A stretch of DNA of 64,000 nucleotides from Siphonodentalium dalli. Taxonomy: Eukaryota > Mollusca > Scaphopoda > Gadilida > Siphonodentaliidae. The position numbers were made by a program, and so were the translations under genes. Position 1 is the first letter of the stretch. Each line of letters begins with the position of its first letter. The notes beneath the pieces are model-generated. The model made no database searches. It saw only the letters and a program-made list of their open reading frames with translations, and was not told the DNA's origin. This document shows positions 13,001-25,925 of this stretch, piece by piece. The stretch covers positions 1,426,001-1,490,000 of the forward strand of contig CP136064.1 of the NCBI GenBank assembly GCA_032622095.1. Direction: 5' to 3'.

Positions 13001-15258
13001 TGTATCTCAACTTAAAGGGACATAAGTAACACAGTCACCAACTTAAAGGGGTATCTGCTATAGACTGGTTCCATGGTGGAGTACGGTTGGATATTTTCAA
13101 TTTGGCGCATGTTTCTCCATACCGCGCCATGTCAAATCTGGCCATATCCGAATCGGGTTGTCATTTACAATGACTGCAGAAAATATATATCTTCATGGTG
13201 GAATGCAAATGTATGTTTAAAGGAACAGATGTATCTCAACTTAAAGGGACATAAGTAACACAGTCACCAACTTTAAGGGGTATCTGCTATAGACTGGTTC
13301 CATGGTGGAGTACGGTTGGATATTTTCAATTTGGCGCATGTTTCTCCCTACCGCGCCATGTCAAATCTGGCCATATCCGAATCGGGTTGTCATTTACAAT
13401 GACTACAGAAAATAAATATCTTCATGTTGGAATGCAAATGTATGTTTAAAGGAACAGATGTATCTCAACTTAAAGGGACATAAGTAACACAGTCACCAAT
13501 TTAAAGGGGTATCTGCTATAGACTGGTTCCATGGTGGAGTACGGTTGGATATTTTCAATTTGGCGCATGTTTCTCCATACCGCGTCATGTCAAATCTGGC
13601 CCTATCCGAATCGGGTTGTCATTTACAATGACTGCAGAAAATATATATCTTCATGGTGGAATGCAAATGTATGTTTAAAGGAACAGATGTATCTCAACTT
13701 AAAGGGACATAAGTAACACAGTCACCAACTTTAAGGGGTATCTGCTATAGACTGGTTCCATGGTGGAGTACGGTTGGATATTTTCAATTTGGCGCATGTT
13801 TCTCCATACCGCGCCATGTCAAATCTGGCCATATCCGAATCGGGTTGTCATTTACAATGACTGCAGAAAATATATATCTTCATGTTGGAATGCAAATGTA
13901 TGTTTAAAGGAACAGATGTATCTCAACTTAAAGGGACATAAGTAACACAGTCACCAACTTTAAAGGGTATCTGCTATAGACTGGTTCCATGGTGGAGTAC
14001 GGTTGGATATTTTCAATTTGGCGCATGTTTCTCCATACCGCGCCATGTCAAATCTGGCCATATCCGAATCGGGTTGTCATTTACAATGACTGCAGAAAAT
14101 ATATATCTTCATGTTGGAATGCAAATGTATGTTTAAAGGAACAGATGTATCTCAACTTAAAGGGACATAAGTAACACAGTCACCAACTTTAAGGGGTATC
14201 TGCTATAGACTGGTTCCATGGTGGAGTACGGTTGGATATTTTCTATTTGGCGCATGTTTCTCCATACCGCGCCATGTCAAATCTGGCCATATCCGAATCG
14301 GGTTGTCATTTACAATGACTACAGAAAATAAATATCTTCATGTTGGAATGCAAATGTATGTTTAAAGAAACAGATGTATCTCAACTTAAAGGAACATAAG
14401 TAACACAGTCACCAACTTTAAGGGGTATCTGCTATAGACTGGTTCCATGGTGGAGTACTGTTGGATATTTTCAATTTGGCGCATGTTTCTCCCTACCGCG
14501 CCATGTCAAATCTGGCCATATCCGAATCGGGTTGTCATTTACAATGACTACAGAAAATAAATATCTTCATGTTGGAATGCAAATGTATGTTTAAGGGAAC
14601 AGATGTATCTCAACTTAACGGGACATAAGTAACACAGTCACCAACTTTAAGGGGTATCTGCTATAGACTGGTTCCATGGTGGAGTACGGTTGGATATTTT
14701 CAATTTGGCGCATGTTTTTCCATACCGCGCCATGTCAAATCTGGCCATATCCGAATCGGGTTGTCATTTACAATGACTACAGAAAATAAATATCTTCATG
14801 TTGTAAAGCAAATGTATGTTTAAAGGAACAGATGTATCTCAACTTAAAGGGACATAAGTAACACAGTCACCAACTTAAAGGGGTATCTGCTATAGACTGG
14901 TTCCATGGTGGAGTACGGTTGGATATTTTCAATTTGGCGCATGTTTCTCCATACCGCGCCATGTCAAATCTGGCCATATCCGAATCGGGTTGTCATTTAC
15001 AATGACTGCAGAAAATATATATCTTCATGTTGGAATGCAAATGTATGTTTAAAGGAACAGATGTATCTCAACTTAAAGGGACATAAGTAACACCGTCACC
15101 AACTTTAAGGGGTATCTGCTATAGACTGGTTACATGGTGGAGTACGGTTGGATATTTTCAATTTTGCGCATGTTTCTCCATACCGCGCCATGTCAAATCT
15201 GGCCATATCCGAATCGGGTTGTCATTTACAATGACTGCAGAAAATATATATCTTCATG
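9904..15258 (+). repeat. 5.35-kb block, left copy of +16,022-bp duplication
   Basis: This block of roughly 23 monomers reappears at 25926-31280. The copies share rare tags in the same order: TTCACAATG, TAGCACAG, CCATGGAGG, TCTGCATG, ATTAACAATG, AAATAACACAATC, the TTGACTGG head, AGATATCTTCTTG, the 1-bp deletion giving TTTGCGC, and the 2-bp deletion giving TAACAGTC. Differences are few: for example the right copy has CTGTCGG near 26363 where the left has CTGTTGG, and GGGCTATC near 30904. The right limit lies where the monomer at 15111 becomes chimeric. Confidence 0.85.
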
Positions 15259-18200
15259 GTGGAATGCAAATGTATGTTTAAAGGAACAGATGTATCTCAA
15301 CTTAAAGGGACATAAGTAACAGTCACCAACTTTAAGGGGTATCTGCTATAGACTGGTTCCATGGTGGAGTACGGTTGGATATTTTCAATTTGGCGCATGT
15401 TTCTCCCTACCGCGCCATGTCAAATCTGGCCATATCCGAATCGGGTTGTCATTTACAATGACTACAGAAAATAAATATCTTCATGTTGGAATGCAAATGT
15501 ATGTTTAAAGGAACAGATGTATCTCAACTTAAAGGGACATAAGTAACACAGTCACCAATTTAAAGGGGTATCTGCTATAGACTGGTTCCATGGTGGAGTA
15601 CGGTTGGATATTTTCAATTTGGCGCATGTTTCTCCATACCGCGTCATGTCAAATCTGGCCCTATCCGAATCGGGTTGTCATTTACAATGACTGCAGAAAA
15701 TATATATCTTCATGGTGGAATGCAAATGTATGTTTAAAGGAACAGATGTATCTCAACTTAAAGGGACATAAGTAACACAGTCACCAACTTTAAGGGGTAT
15801 CTGCTATAGACTGGTTCCATGGTGGAGTACGGTTGGATATTTTCAATTTGGCGCATGTTTTTCCATACCGCGCCATGTCAAATCTGGCCATATCCGAATC
15901 GGGTTGTCATTTACAATGACTACAGAAAATAAATATCTTCATGTTGGAAAGCAAATGTATGTTTAAAGGAACAGATGTATCTCAACTTAAAGGGACATAA
16001 GTAACACAGTCACCAACTTTAAGGGGTATCTGCTATAGACTGGTTCCATGGTGGAGTACGGTTGGATATTTTCAATTTGGCGCATGTTTCTCCCTACCGC
16101 GCCATGTCAAATCTGGCCATATCCGAATCGGGTTGTCATTTACAATGACTACAGAAAATAAATATCTTCATGTTGGAATGCAAATGTATGTTTAAAGGAA
16201 CAGATGTATCTCAACTTAAAGGGACATAAGTAACACAGTCACCAACTTTAAGGGGTATCTGCTATAGACTGGTTCCATGGTGGAGTACTGTTGGATATTT
16301 TCAATTTGGCGCATGTTTTTCCATACCGCGCCATGTCAAATCTGGCCATATCCGAATCGGGTTGTCATTTACAATGACTACAGAAAATAAATATCTTCAT
16401 GTTGGAATGCAAATGTATGTTTAAAGGAACAGTTGTATCTCAACTTAAAGGGACATAAGTAACACAGTCACCAACTTAAAGGGGTATCTGCTATAGACTG
16501 GTTCCATGGTGGAGTACGGTTGGATATTTTCAATTTGGCGCATGTTTCTCCATACCGCGCCATGTCAAATCTGGCCATATCCGAATCGGGTTGTCATTTA
16601 CAATGACTGCAGAAAATATATATCTTCATGGTGGAATGCAAATGTATGTTTAAAGGAACAGATGTATCTCAACTTAAAGGGACATAAGTAACACAGTCAC
16701 CAACTTTAAGGGGTATCTGCTATAGACTGGTTCCATGGTGGAGTACGGTTGGATATTTTCAATTTGGCGCATGTTTCTCCCTACCGCGCCATGTCAAATC
16801 TGGCCATATCCGAATCGGGTTGTCATTTACAATGACTACAGAAAATAAATATCTTCATGTTGGAATGCAAATGTATGTTTAAAGGAACAGATGTATCTCA
16901 ACTTAAAGGGACATAAGTAACACAGTCACCAATTTAAAGGGGTATCTGCTATAGACTGGTTCCATGGTGGAGTACGGTTGGATATTTTCAATTTGGCGCA
17001 TGTTTCTCCATACCGCGTCATGTCAAATCTGGCCCTATCCGAATCGGGTTGTCATTTACAATGACTGCAGAAAATATATATCTTCATGGTGGAATGCAAA
17101 TGTATGTTTAAAGGAACAGATGTATCTCAACTTAAAGGGACATAAGTAACACAGTCACCAACTTTAAGGGGTATCTGCTATAGACTGGTTCCATGGTGGA
17201 GTACGGTTGGATATTTTCAATTTGGCGCATGTTTCTCCATACCGCGCCATGTCAAATCTGGCCATATCCGAATCGGGTTGTCATTTACAATGACTGCAGA
17301 AAATATATATCTTCATGTTGGAATGCAAATGTATGTTTAAAGGAACATATGTATCTCAACTTAAAGGGACATAAGTAACACAGTCACCAACTTTAAAGGG
17401 TATCTGCTATAGACTGGTTCCATGGTGGAGTACGGTTGGATATTTTCAATTTGGCGCATGTTTCTCCATACCGCGCCATGTCAAATCTGGCCATATCCGA
17501 ATCGGGTTGTCATTTACAATGACTGCAGAAAATATATATCTTCATGTTGGAATGCAAATGTATGTTTAAAGGAACAGATGTATCTCAACTTAAAGGGACA
17601 TAAGTAACACAGTCACCAACTTTAAGGGGTATCTGCTATAGACTGGTTCCATGGTGGAGTACGGTTGGATATTTTCTATTTGGCGCATGTTTCTCCATAC
17701 CGCGCCATGTCAAATCTGGCCATATCCGAATCGGGTTGTCATTTACAATGACTACAGAAAATAAATATCTTCATGTTGGAATGCAAATGTATGTTTAAAG
17801 AAACAGATGTATCTCAACTTAAAGGAACATAAGTAACACAGTCACCAACTTTAAGGGGTATCTGCTATAGACTGGTTCCATGGTGGAGTACTGTTGGATA
17901 TTTTCAATTTGGCGCATGTTTCTCCCTACCGCGCCATGTCAAATCTGGCCATATCCGAATCGGGTTGTCATTTACAATGACTACAGAAAATAAATATCTT
18001 CATGTTGGAATGCAAATGTATGTTTAAGGGAACAGATGTATCTCAACTTAACGGGACATAAGTAACACAGTCACCAACTTTAAGGGGTATCTGCTATAGA
18101 CTGGTTCCATGGTGGAGTACGGTTGGATATTTTCAATTTGGCGCATGTTTTTCCATACCGCGCCATGTCAAATCTGGCCATATCCGAATCGGGTTGTCAT

Positions 18201-18462
18201 TTACAATGACTACAGAAAATAAATATCTTCATGTTGTAAAGCAAATGTATGTTTAAAGGAACAGATGTATCTCAACTTAAAGGGACATAAGTAACACAGT
18301 CACCAACTTAAAGGGGTATCTGCTATAGACTGGTTCCATGGTGGAGTACGGTTGGATATTTTCAATTTGGCGCATGTTTCTCCATACCGCGCCATGTCAA
18401 ATCTGGCCATATCCGAATCGGGTTGTCATTTACAATGACTGCAGAAAATATATATCTTCATG
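11826..18462 (+). repeat. 15-unit tandem duplication (3,433-bp unit)
   Basis: The run from 11826 repeats from 15259, with matching tags: CCAATTTAAAG, GCGTCATG with CCCTATCC, ACAGTTGTATC, TTTAAAGGGTATC, AAGGGAACAG with TTAACGGG, and TTGTAAAGC. The junction is the chimeric monomer starting at 15111. Its left half has A22 and T55 like 31133, while its right half has G149 and the 2-bp deletion like 11679. The crossover lies in 15166-15258. The match ends near 18463, where a second, eight-unit duplication starts. Confidence 0.8.
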
Positions 18463-20294
18463 GTGGAATGCAAATGTATGTTTAAAGGAACAGATGTATC
18501 TCAACTTAAAGGGACATAAGTAACACAGTCACCAACTTTAAGGGGTATCTGCTATAGACTGGTTCCATGGTGGAGTACGGTTGGATATTTTCAATTTGGC
18601 GCATGTTTCTCCCTACCGCGCCATGTCAAATCTGGCCATATCCGAATCGGGTTGTCATTTACAATGACTACAGAAAATAAATATCTTCATGTTGGAATGC
18701 AAATGTATGTTTAAAGGAACAGATGTATCTCAACTTAAAGGGACATAAGTAACACAGTCACCAATTTAAAGGGGTATCTGCTATAGACTGGTTCCATGGT
18801 GGAGTACGGTTGGATATTTTCAATTTGGCGCATGTTTCTCCATACCGCGTCATGTCAAATCTGGCCCTATCCGAATCGGGTTGTCATTTACAATGACTGC
18901 AGAAAATATATATCTTCATGGTGGAATGCAAATGTATGTTTAAAGGAACAGATGTATCTCAACTTAAAGGGACATAAGTAACACAGTCACCAACTTTAAG
19001 GGGTATCTGCTATAGACTGGTTCCATGGTGGAGTACGGTTGGATATTTTCAATTTGGCGCATGTTTCTCCATACCGCGCCATGTCAAATCTGGCCATATC
19101 CGAATCGGGTTGTCATTTACAATGACTGCAGAAAATATATATCTTCATGTTGGAATGCAAATGTATGTTTAAAGGAACAGATGTATCTCAACTTAAAGGG
19201 ACATAAGTAACACAGTCACCAACTTTAAGGGGTATCTGCTATAGACTGGTTCCATGGTGGAGTACGGTTGGATATTTTCAATTTGGCGCATGTTTCTCCA
19301 TACCGCGCCATGTCAAATCTGGCCATATCCGAATCGGGTTGTCATTTACAATGACTGCAGAAAATATATATCTTCATGTTGGAATGCAAATGTATGTTTA
19401 AAGGAACAGATGTATCTCAACTTAAAGGGACATAAGTAACACAGTCACCAACTTTAAGGGGTATCTGCTATAGACTGGTTCCATGGTGGAGTACGGTTGG
19501 ATATTTTCTATTTGGCGCATGTTTCTCCATACCGCGCCATGTCAAATCTGGCCATATCCGAATCGGGTTGTCATTTACAATGACTACAGAAAATAAATAT
19601 CTTCATGTTGGAATGCAAATGTATGTTTAAAGAAACAGATGTATCTCAACTTAAAGGAACATAAGTAACACAGTCACCAACTTTAAGGGGTATCTGCTAT
19701 AGACTGGTTCCATGGTGGAGTACTGTTGGATATTTTCAATTTGGCGCATGTTTCTCCCTACCGCGCCATGTCAAATCTGGCCATATCCGAATCGGGTTGT
19801 CATTTACAATGACTACAGAAAATAAATATCTTCATGTTGGAATGCAAATGTATGTTTAAGGGAACAGATGTATCTCAACTTAACGGGACATAAGTAACAC
19901 AGTCACCAACTTTAAGGGGTATCTGCTATAGACTGGTTCCATGGTGGAGTACGGTTGGATATTTTCAATTTGGCGCATGTTTTTCCATACCGCGCCATGT
20001 CAAATCTGGCCATATCCGAATCGGGTTGTCATTTACAATGACTACAGAAAATAAATATCTTCATGTTGTAAAGCAAATGTATGTTTAAAGGAACAGATGT
20101 ATCTCAACTTAAAGGGACATAAGTAACACAGTCACCAACTTAAAGGGGTATCTGCTATAGACTGGTTCCATGGTGGAGTACGGTTGGATATTTTCAATTT
20201 GGCGCATGTTTCTCCATACCGCGCCATGTCAAATCTGGCCATATCCGAATCGGGTTGTCATTTACAATGACTGCAGAAAATATATATCTTCATG
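16631..20294 (+). repeat. 8-unit tandem duplication (1,832-bp unit)
   Basis: Units from about 16.63 to 18.46 kb repeat from about 18.46 to 20.29 kb in the same order: the CCCTACC, GCGTCATG, plain, plain, CTATTTGG, CTGTTGG with TTAACGGG, and TTGTAAAGC types. The edge can only be placed within about 225 bp, because the two monomer types that join are identical up to offset 148. A private ACATATG variant near 17345 is present only in the first copy, so it arose after duplication. Confidence 0.75.
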
Positions 20295-21111
20295 TTGGAA
20301 TGCAAATGTATGTTTAAAGGAACAGATGTATCTCAACTTAAAGGGACATAAGTAACACCGTCACCAACTTTAAGGGGTATCTGCTATAGACTGGTTACAT
20401 GGTGGAGTACGGTTGGATATTTTCAATTTTGCGCATGTTTCTCCATACCGCGCCATGTCAAATCTGGCCATATCCGAATCGGGTTGTCATTTACAATGAC
20501 TGCAGAAAATATATATCTTCATGTTGGAATGCAAATGTATGTTTAAAGGAACAGATGTATCTCAACTTAAAGGGACATAAGTAACACAGTCACCAACTTT
20601 AAGGGGTATCTGCTATAGACTGGTTACATGGTGGAGTACGGTTGGATATTTTCAATTTTGCGCATGTTTCTCCATACCGCGCCATGTCAAATCTAGCCAT
20701 ATCCGAATCGGGTTGTCATTTACAATGACTGCAGAAAATAAATATCTTCATGTTGGAATGCAAATGTATGTTTAAAGGAACAGATGTATCTCAACTTAAA
20801 GGAACATAAGTAACACAGTCACCAACTTAAAGAGGTGTCTGATTTAGACTGGTTCCATGGTGGAGTACGGTTTGATATTTTCTATTTGGCGCATGTTTCT
20901 CCATACCGCGCCATGTCAAATCTGGCATATCCGAATCGGGTTGTCATTTACAATGACTACAGAAAATAAATATCTTCATGTTGGAATGCAAATGTATGTT
21001 TAAAGGAACAGATGTATCTCAACTTAAAGGGACATAAGTAACACAGTCACCAACTTTAAGGGGTATCTGCTATAGACTGGTTCCATGGTGGAGTACGGTT
21101 GGATATTTTCA
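19300..21111 (+). repeat. Segment repeated at 30.06-31.87 kb (10,757-bp shift)
   Basis: Rare tags shared with the later copy are CTAGCCATA (20695 and 31452), CGGTTTGAT (20870 and 31627) and the 1-bp deletion giving CTGGCATATCC (about 20926 and 31683). The match ends near 21111, where the left copy continues as a CCCTACC-type unit and the right copy as a CTATTTGG-type unit. Confidence 0.75.
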
Positions 21112-23249
21112 ATTTGGCGCATGTTTCTCCCTACCGCGCCATGTCAAATCTGGCCATATCCGAATCGGGTTGTCATTTACAATGACTACAGAAAATAAAT
21201 ATCTTCATGTTGGAATGCAAATGTATGTTTAAAGGAACAGATGTATCTCAACTTAAAGGGACATAAGTAACACAGTCACCAATTTAAAGGGGTATCTGCT
21301 ATAGACTGGTTCCATGGTGGAGTACGGTTGGATATTTTCAATTTGGCGCATGTTTCTCCATACCGCGTCATGTCAAATCTGGCCCTATCCGAATCGGGTT
21401 GTCATTTACAATGACTGCAGAAAATATATATCTTCATGGTGGAATGCAAATGTATGTTTAAAGGAACAGATGTATCTCAACTTAAAGGGACATAAGTAAC
21501 ACAGTCACCAACTTTAAGGGGTATCTGCTATAGACTGGTTCCATGGTGGAGTACGGTTGGATATTTTCAATTTGGCGCATGTTTCTCCATACCGCGCCAT
21601 GTCAAATCTGGCCATATCCGAATCGGGTTGTCATTTACAATGACTGCAGAAAATATATATCTTCATGTTGGAATGCAAATGTATGTTTAAAGGAACAGAT
21701 GTATCTCAACTTAAAGGGACATAAGTAACACAGTCACCAACTTTAAAGGGTATCTGCTATAGACTGGTTCCATGGTGGAGTACGGTTGGATATTTTCAAT
21801 TTGGCGCATGTTTCTCCATACCGCGCCATGTCAAATCTGGCCATATCCGAATCGGGTTGTCATTTACAATGACTGCAGAAAATATATATCTTCATGTTGG
21901 AATGCAAATGTATGTTTAAAGGAACAGATGTATCTCAACTTAAAGGGACATAAGTAACACAGTCACCAACTTTAAGGGGTATCTGCTATAGACTGGTTCC
22001 ATGGTGGAGTACGGTTGGATATTTTCTATTTGGCGCATGTTTCTCCATACCGCGCCATGTCAAATCTGGCCATATCCGAATCGGGTTGTCATTTACAATG
22101 ACTACAGAAAATATATATCTTCATGGTGGAATGCAAATGTATGTTTAAAGGAACAGATGTATCTCAACTTAAAGGGACATAAGTAACACAGTCACCAACT
22201 TTAAGGGGTATCTGCTATAGACTGGTTCCATGGTGGAGTACGGTTGGATATTTTCAATTTGGCGCATGTTTCTCCCTACCGCGCCATGTCAAATCTGGCC
22301 ATATCCGAATCGGGTTGTCATTTACAATGACTACAGAAAATAAATATCTTCATGTTGGAATGCAAATGTATGTTTAAAGGAACAGATGTATCTCAACTTA
22401 AAGGGACATAAGTAACACAGTCACCAATTTAAAGGGGTATCTGCTATAGACTGGTTCCATGGTGGAGTACGGTTGGATATTTTCAATTTGGCGCATGTTT
22501 CTCCATACCGCGTCATGTCAAATCTGGCCCTATCCGAATCGGGTTGTCATTTACAATGACTGCAGAAAATATATATCTTCATGGTGGAATGCAAATGTAT
22601 GTTTAAAGGAACAGATGTATCTCAACTTAAAGGGACATAAGTAACACAGTCACCAACTTTAAGGGGTATCTGCTATAGACTGGTTCCATGGTGGAGTACG
22701 GTTGGATATTTTCAATTTGGCGCATGTTTCTCCATACCGCGCCATGTCAAATCTGGCCATATCCGAATCGGGTTGTCATTTACAATGACTGCAGAAAATA
22801 TATATCTTCATGTTGGAATGCAAATGTATGTTTAAAGGAACAGATGTATCTCAACTTAAAGGGACATAAGTAACACAGTCACCAACTTTAAAGGGTATCT
22901 GCTATAGACTGGTTCCATGGTGGAGTACGGTTGGATATTTTCAATTTGGCGCATGTTTCTCCTAACCGCGCCATGTCAAATCTGGCCATATCCGAATCGG
23001 GTTGTCATTTACAATGACTGCAGAAAATATATATCTTCATGTTGGAATGCAAATGTATGTTTAAAGGAACAGATGTATCTCAACTTAAAGGGACATAAGT
23101 AACACAGTCACCAACTTTAAGGGGTATCTGCTATAGACTGGTTCCATGGTGGAGTACGGTTGGATATTTTCTATTTGGCGCATGTTTCTCCATACCGCGC
23201 CATGTCAAATCTGGCCATATCCGAATCGGGTTGTCATTTACAATGACTA
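21062..23249 (+). repeat. 5-unit tandem duplication (1,145-bp unit)
   Basis: The run 21062-22104 matches 22207-23249, with the same series of types (CCCTACC, GCGTCATG, plain with TTTAAAGGG, plain, CTATTTGG). Between them, the monomer starting at 21978 is chimeric: A at offset 127 and T at offset 137, with the switch confined to 22105-22113. The second copy has a private CCTAACCGCG change near 22962. Confidence 0.75.
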
Positions 23250-24699
23250 CAGAAAATAAATATCTTCATGTTGGAATGCAAATGTATGTTTAAAGAAACA
23301 GATGTATCTCAACTTAAAGGAACATAAGTAACACAGTCACCAACTTTAAGGGGTATCTGCTATAGACTGGTTCCATGGTGGAGTACTGTTGGATATTTTC
23401 AATTTGGCGCATGTTTCTCCCTACCGCGCCATGTCAAATCTGGCCATATCCGAATCGGGTTGTCATTTACAATGACTACAGAAAATAAATATCTTCATGT
23501 TGGAATGCAAATGTATGTTTAAGGGAACAGATGTATCTCAACTTAACGGGACATAAGTAACACAGTCACCAACTTTAAGGGGTATCTGCTATAGACTGGT
23601 TCCATGGTGGAGTACGGTTGGATATTTTCAATTTGGCGCATGTTTTTCCATACCGCGCCATGTCAAATCTGGCCATATCCGAATCGGGTTGTCATTTACA
23701 ATGACTACAGAAAATAAATATCTTCATGTTGTAAAGCAAATGTATGTTTAAAGGAACAGATGTATCTCAACTTAAAGGGACATAAGTAACACAGTCACCA
23801 ACTTAAAGGGGTATCTGCTATAGACTGGTTCCATGGTGGAGTACGGTTGGATATTTTCAATTTGGCGCATGTTTCTCCATACCGCGCCATGTCAAATCTG
23901 GCCATATCCGAATCGGGTTGTCATTTACAATGACTGCAGAAAATATATATCTTCATGTTGGAATGCAAATGTATGTTTAAAGGAACAGATGTATCTCAAC
24001 TTAAAGGGACATAAGTAACACCGTCACCAACTTTAAGGGGTATCTGCTATAGACTGGTTACATGGTGGAGTACGGTTGGATATTTTCAATTTTGCGCATG
24101 TTTCTCCATACCGCGCCATGTCAAATCTGGCCATATCCGAATCGGGTTGTCATTTACAATGACTGCAGAAAATATATATCTTCATGGTGGAATGCAAATG
24201 TATGTTTAAAGGAACAGATGTATCTCAACTTAAAGGGACATAAGTAACAGTCACCAACTTTAAGGGGTATCTGCTATAGACTGGTTCCATGGTGGAGTAC
24301 GGTTGGATATTTTCAATTTGGCGCATGTTTCTCCCTACCGCGCCATGTCAAATCTGGCCATATCCGAATCGGGTTGTCATTTACAATGACTACAGAAAAT
24401 AAATATCTTCATGTTGGAATGCAAATGTATGTTTAAAGGAACAGATGTATCTCAACTTAAAGGGACATAAGTAACACAGTCACCAATTTAAAGGGGTATC
24501 TGCTATAGACTGGTTCCATGGTGGAGTACGGTTGGATATTTTCAATTTGGCGCATGTTTCTCCATACCGCGTCATGTCAAATCTGGCCCTATCCGAATCG
24601 GGTTGTCATTTACAATGACTGCAGAAAATATATATCTTCATGGTGGAATGCAAATGTATGTTTAAAGGAACAGATGTATCTCAACTTAAAGGGACATAA

Positions 24700-25870
24700 G
24701 TAGCACAGTCACCAACTTTAAGGGGTATCTGCTATAGACTGGTTCCATGGTGGAGTACTGTTGGATATTTTCAATTTGGCGCATGTTTCTCCCTACCGCG
24801 CCATGTCAAATCTGGCCATATCCGAATCGGGTTGTCATTTACAATGACTACAGAAAATAAATATCTTCATGTTGGAATGCAAATGTATGTTTAAAGGAAC
24901 AGATGTATCTCAACTTAAAGGGACATAAGTAACACAGTCACCAACTTTAAGGGGTATCTGCTATAGACTGGTTACATGGTGGAGTACGGTTGGATATTTT
25001 CAATTTGGTGCATGTTTTTCCATACCGCGCCATGTCAAATCTGGCCATATCCGAATCGGGTTGTCATTTACAATGACTACAGAAAATAAATATCTTCATG
25101 TTGGAAAGCAAATGTATGTTTAAAGGAACAGATGTATCTCAACTTAAAGGGACATAAGTAACACAGTCACCAACTTAAAGGGGTATCTGCTATAGACTGG
25201 TTCCATGGAGGAGTACGGTTGGATATTTTCAATTTGGCGCATGTTTCTCCATACCGCGCCATGTCAAATCTGGCCATATCCGAATCGGGTTGTCATTTAC
25301 AATGACTGCAGAAAATATATATCTTCATGGTGGAATGCAAATGTATGTTTAAAGGAACAGATGTATCTCAACTTAAAGGGACATAAGTAACACAGTCACC
25401 AACTTAAAGGGGTATCTGCTATAGACTGGTTCCATGGTGGAGTACGGTTGGATATTTTCAATTTGGTGCATGTTTCTCCATACCGCGCCATGTCAAATCT
25501 GGCCATATCCGAATCGGGTTGTCATTTACAATGACTACAGAAAATAAATATCTGCATGTTGGAATGCAAATGTATGTTTAAAGAAACAGATGTATCTCAA
25601 CTTAAAGGGACATAAGTAACACAGTCACCAACTTTAAGGGGTATCTGCTATAGACTGGTTCCATGGTGGAGTACTGTTGGATATTTTTAATTTGGCGCAT
25701 GTTTCTCCCTACCGCGCCATGTCAAATCTGGCCATATCCGAATCGGGTTGTCATTAACAATGACTACAGAAAATAAATATCTTCATGTTGGAATGCAAAT
25801 GTATGTTTAAAGGAACTGATGTATCTCAACTTAAAGGGACATAAATAACACAATCACCAACTTTAAGGGG
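24700..25870 (+). repeat. Extra 1.17-kb copy of the 10.28-11.45 kb segment
   Basis: The tags TAGCACAG, CCATGGAGG, TCTGCATG, ATTAACAATG and AAATAACACAATC occur here at a 14,419-bp shift from 10.28-11.45 kb. They occur again 1,603 bp (seven units) further right inside the 25.9-31.3 kb block. Together this forms a seven-unit tandem repeat in which the second copy continues beyond the point where the first stops. The right edge lies between about 25855 and 25889. Confidence 0.75.
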
Positions 25871-25925
25871 TATCTGCTATAGACTGGTTACATGGTGGAG
25901 TACGGTTGGATATTTTCAATTTGGT

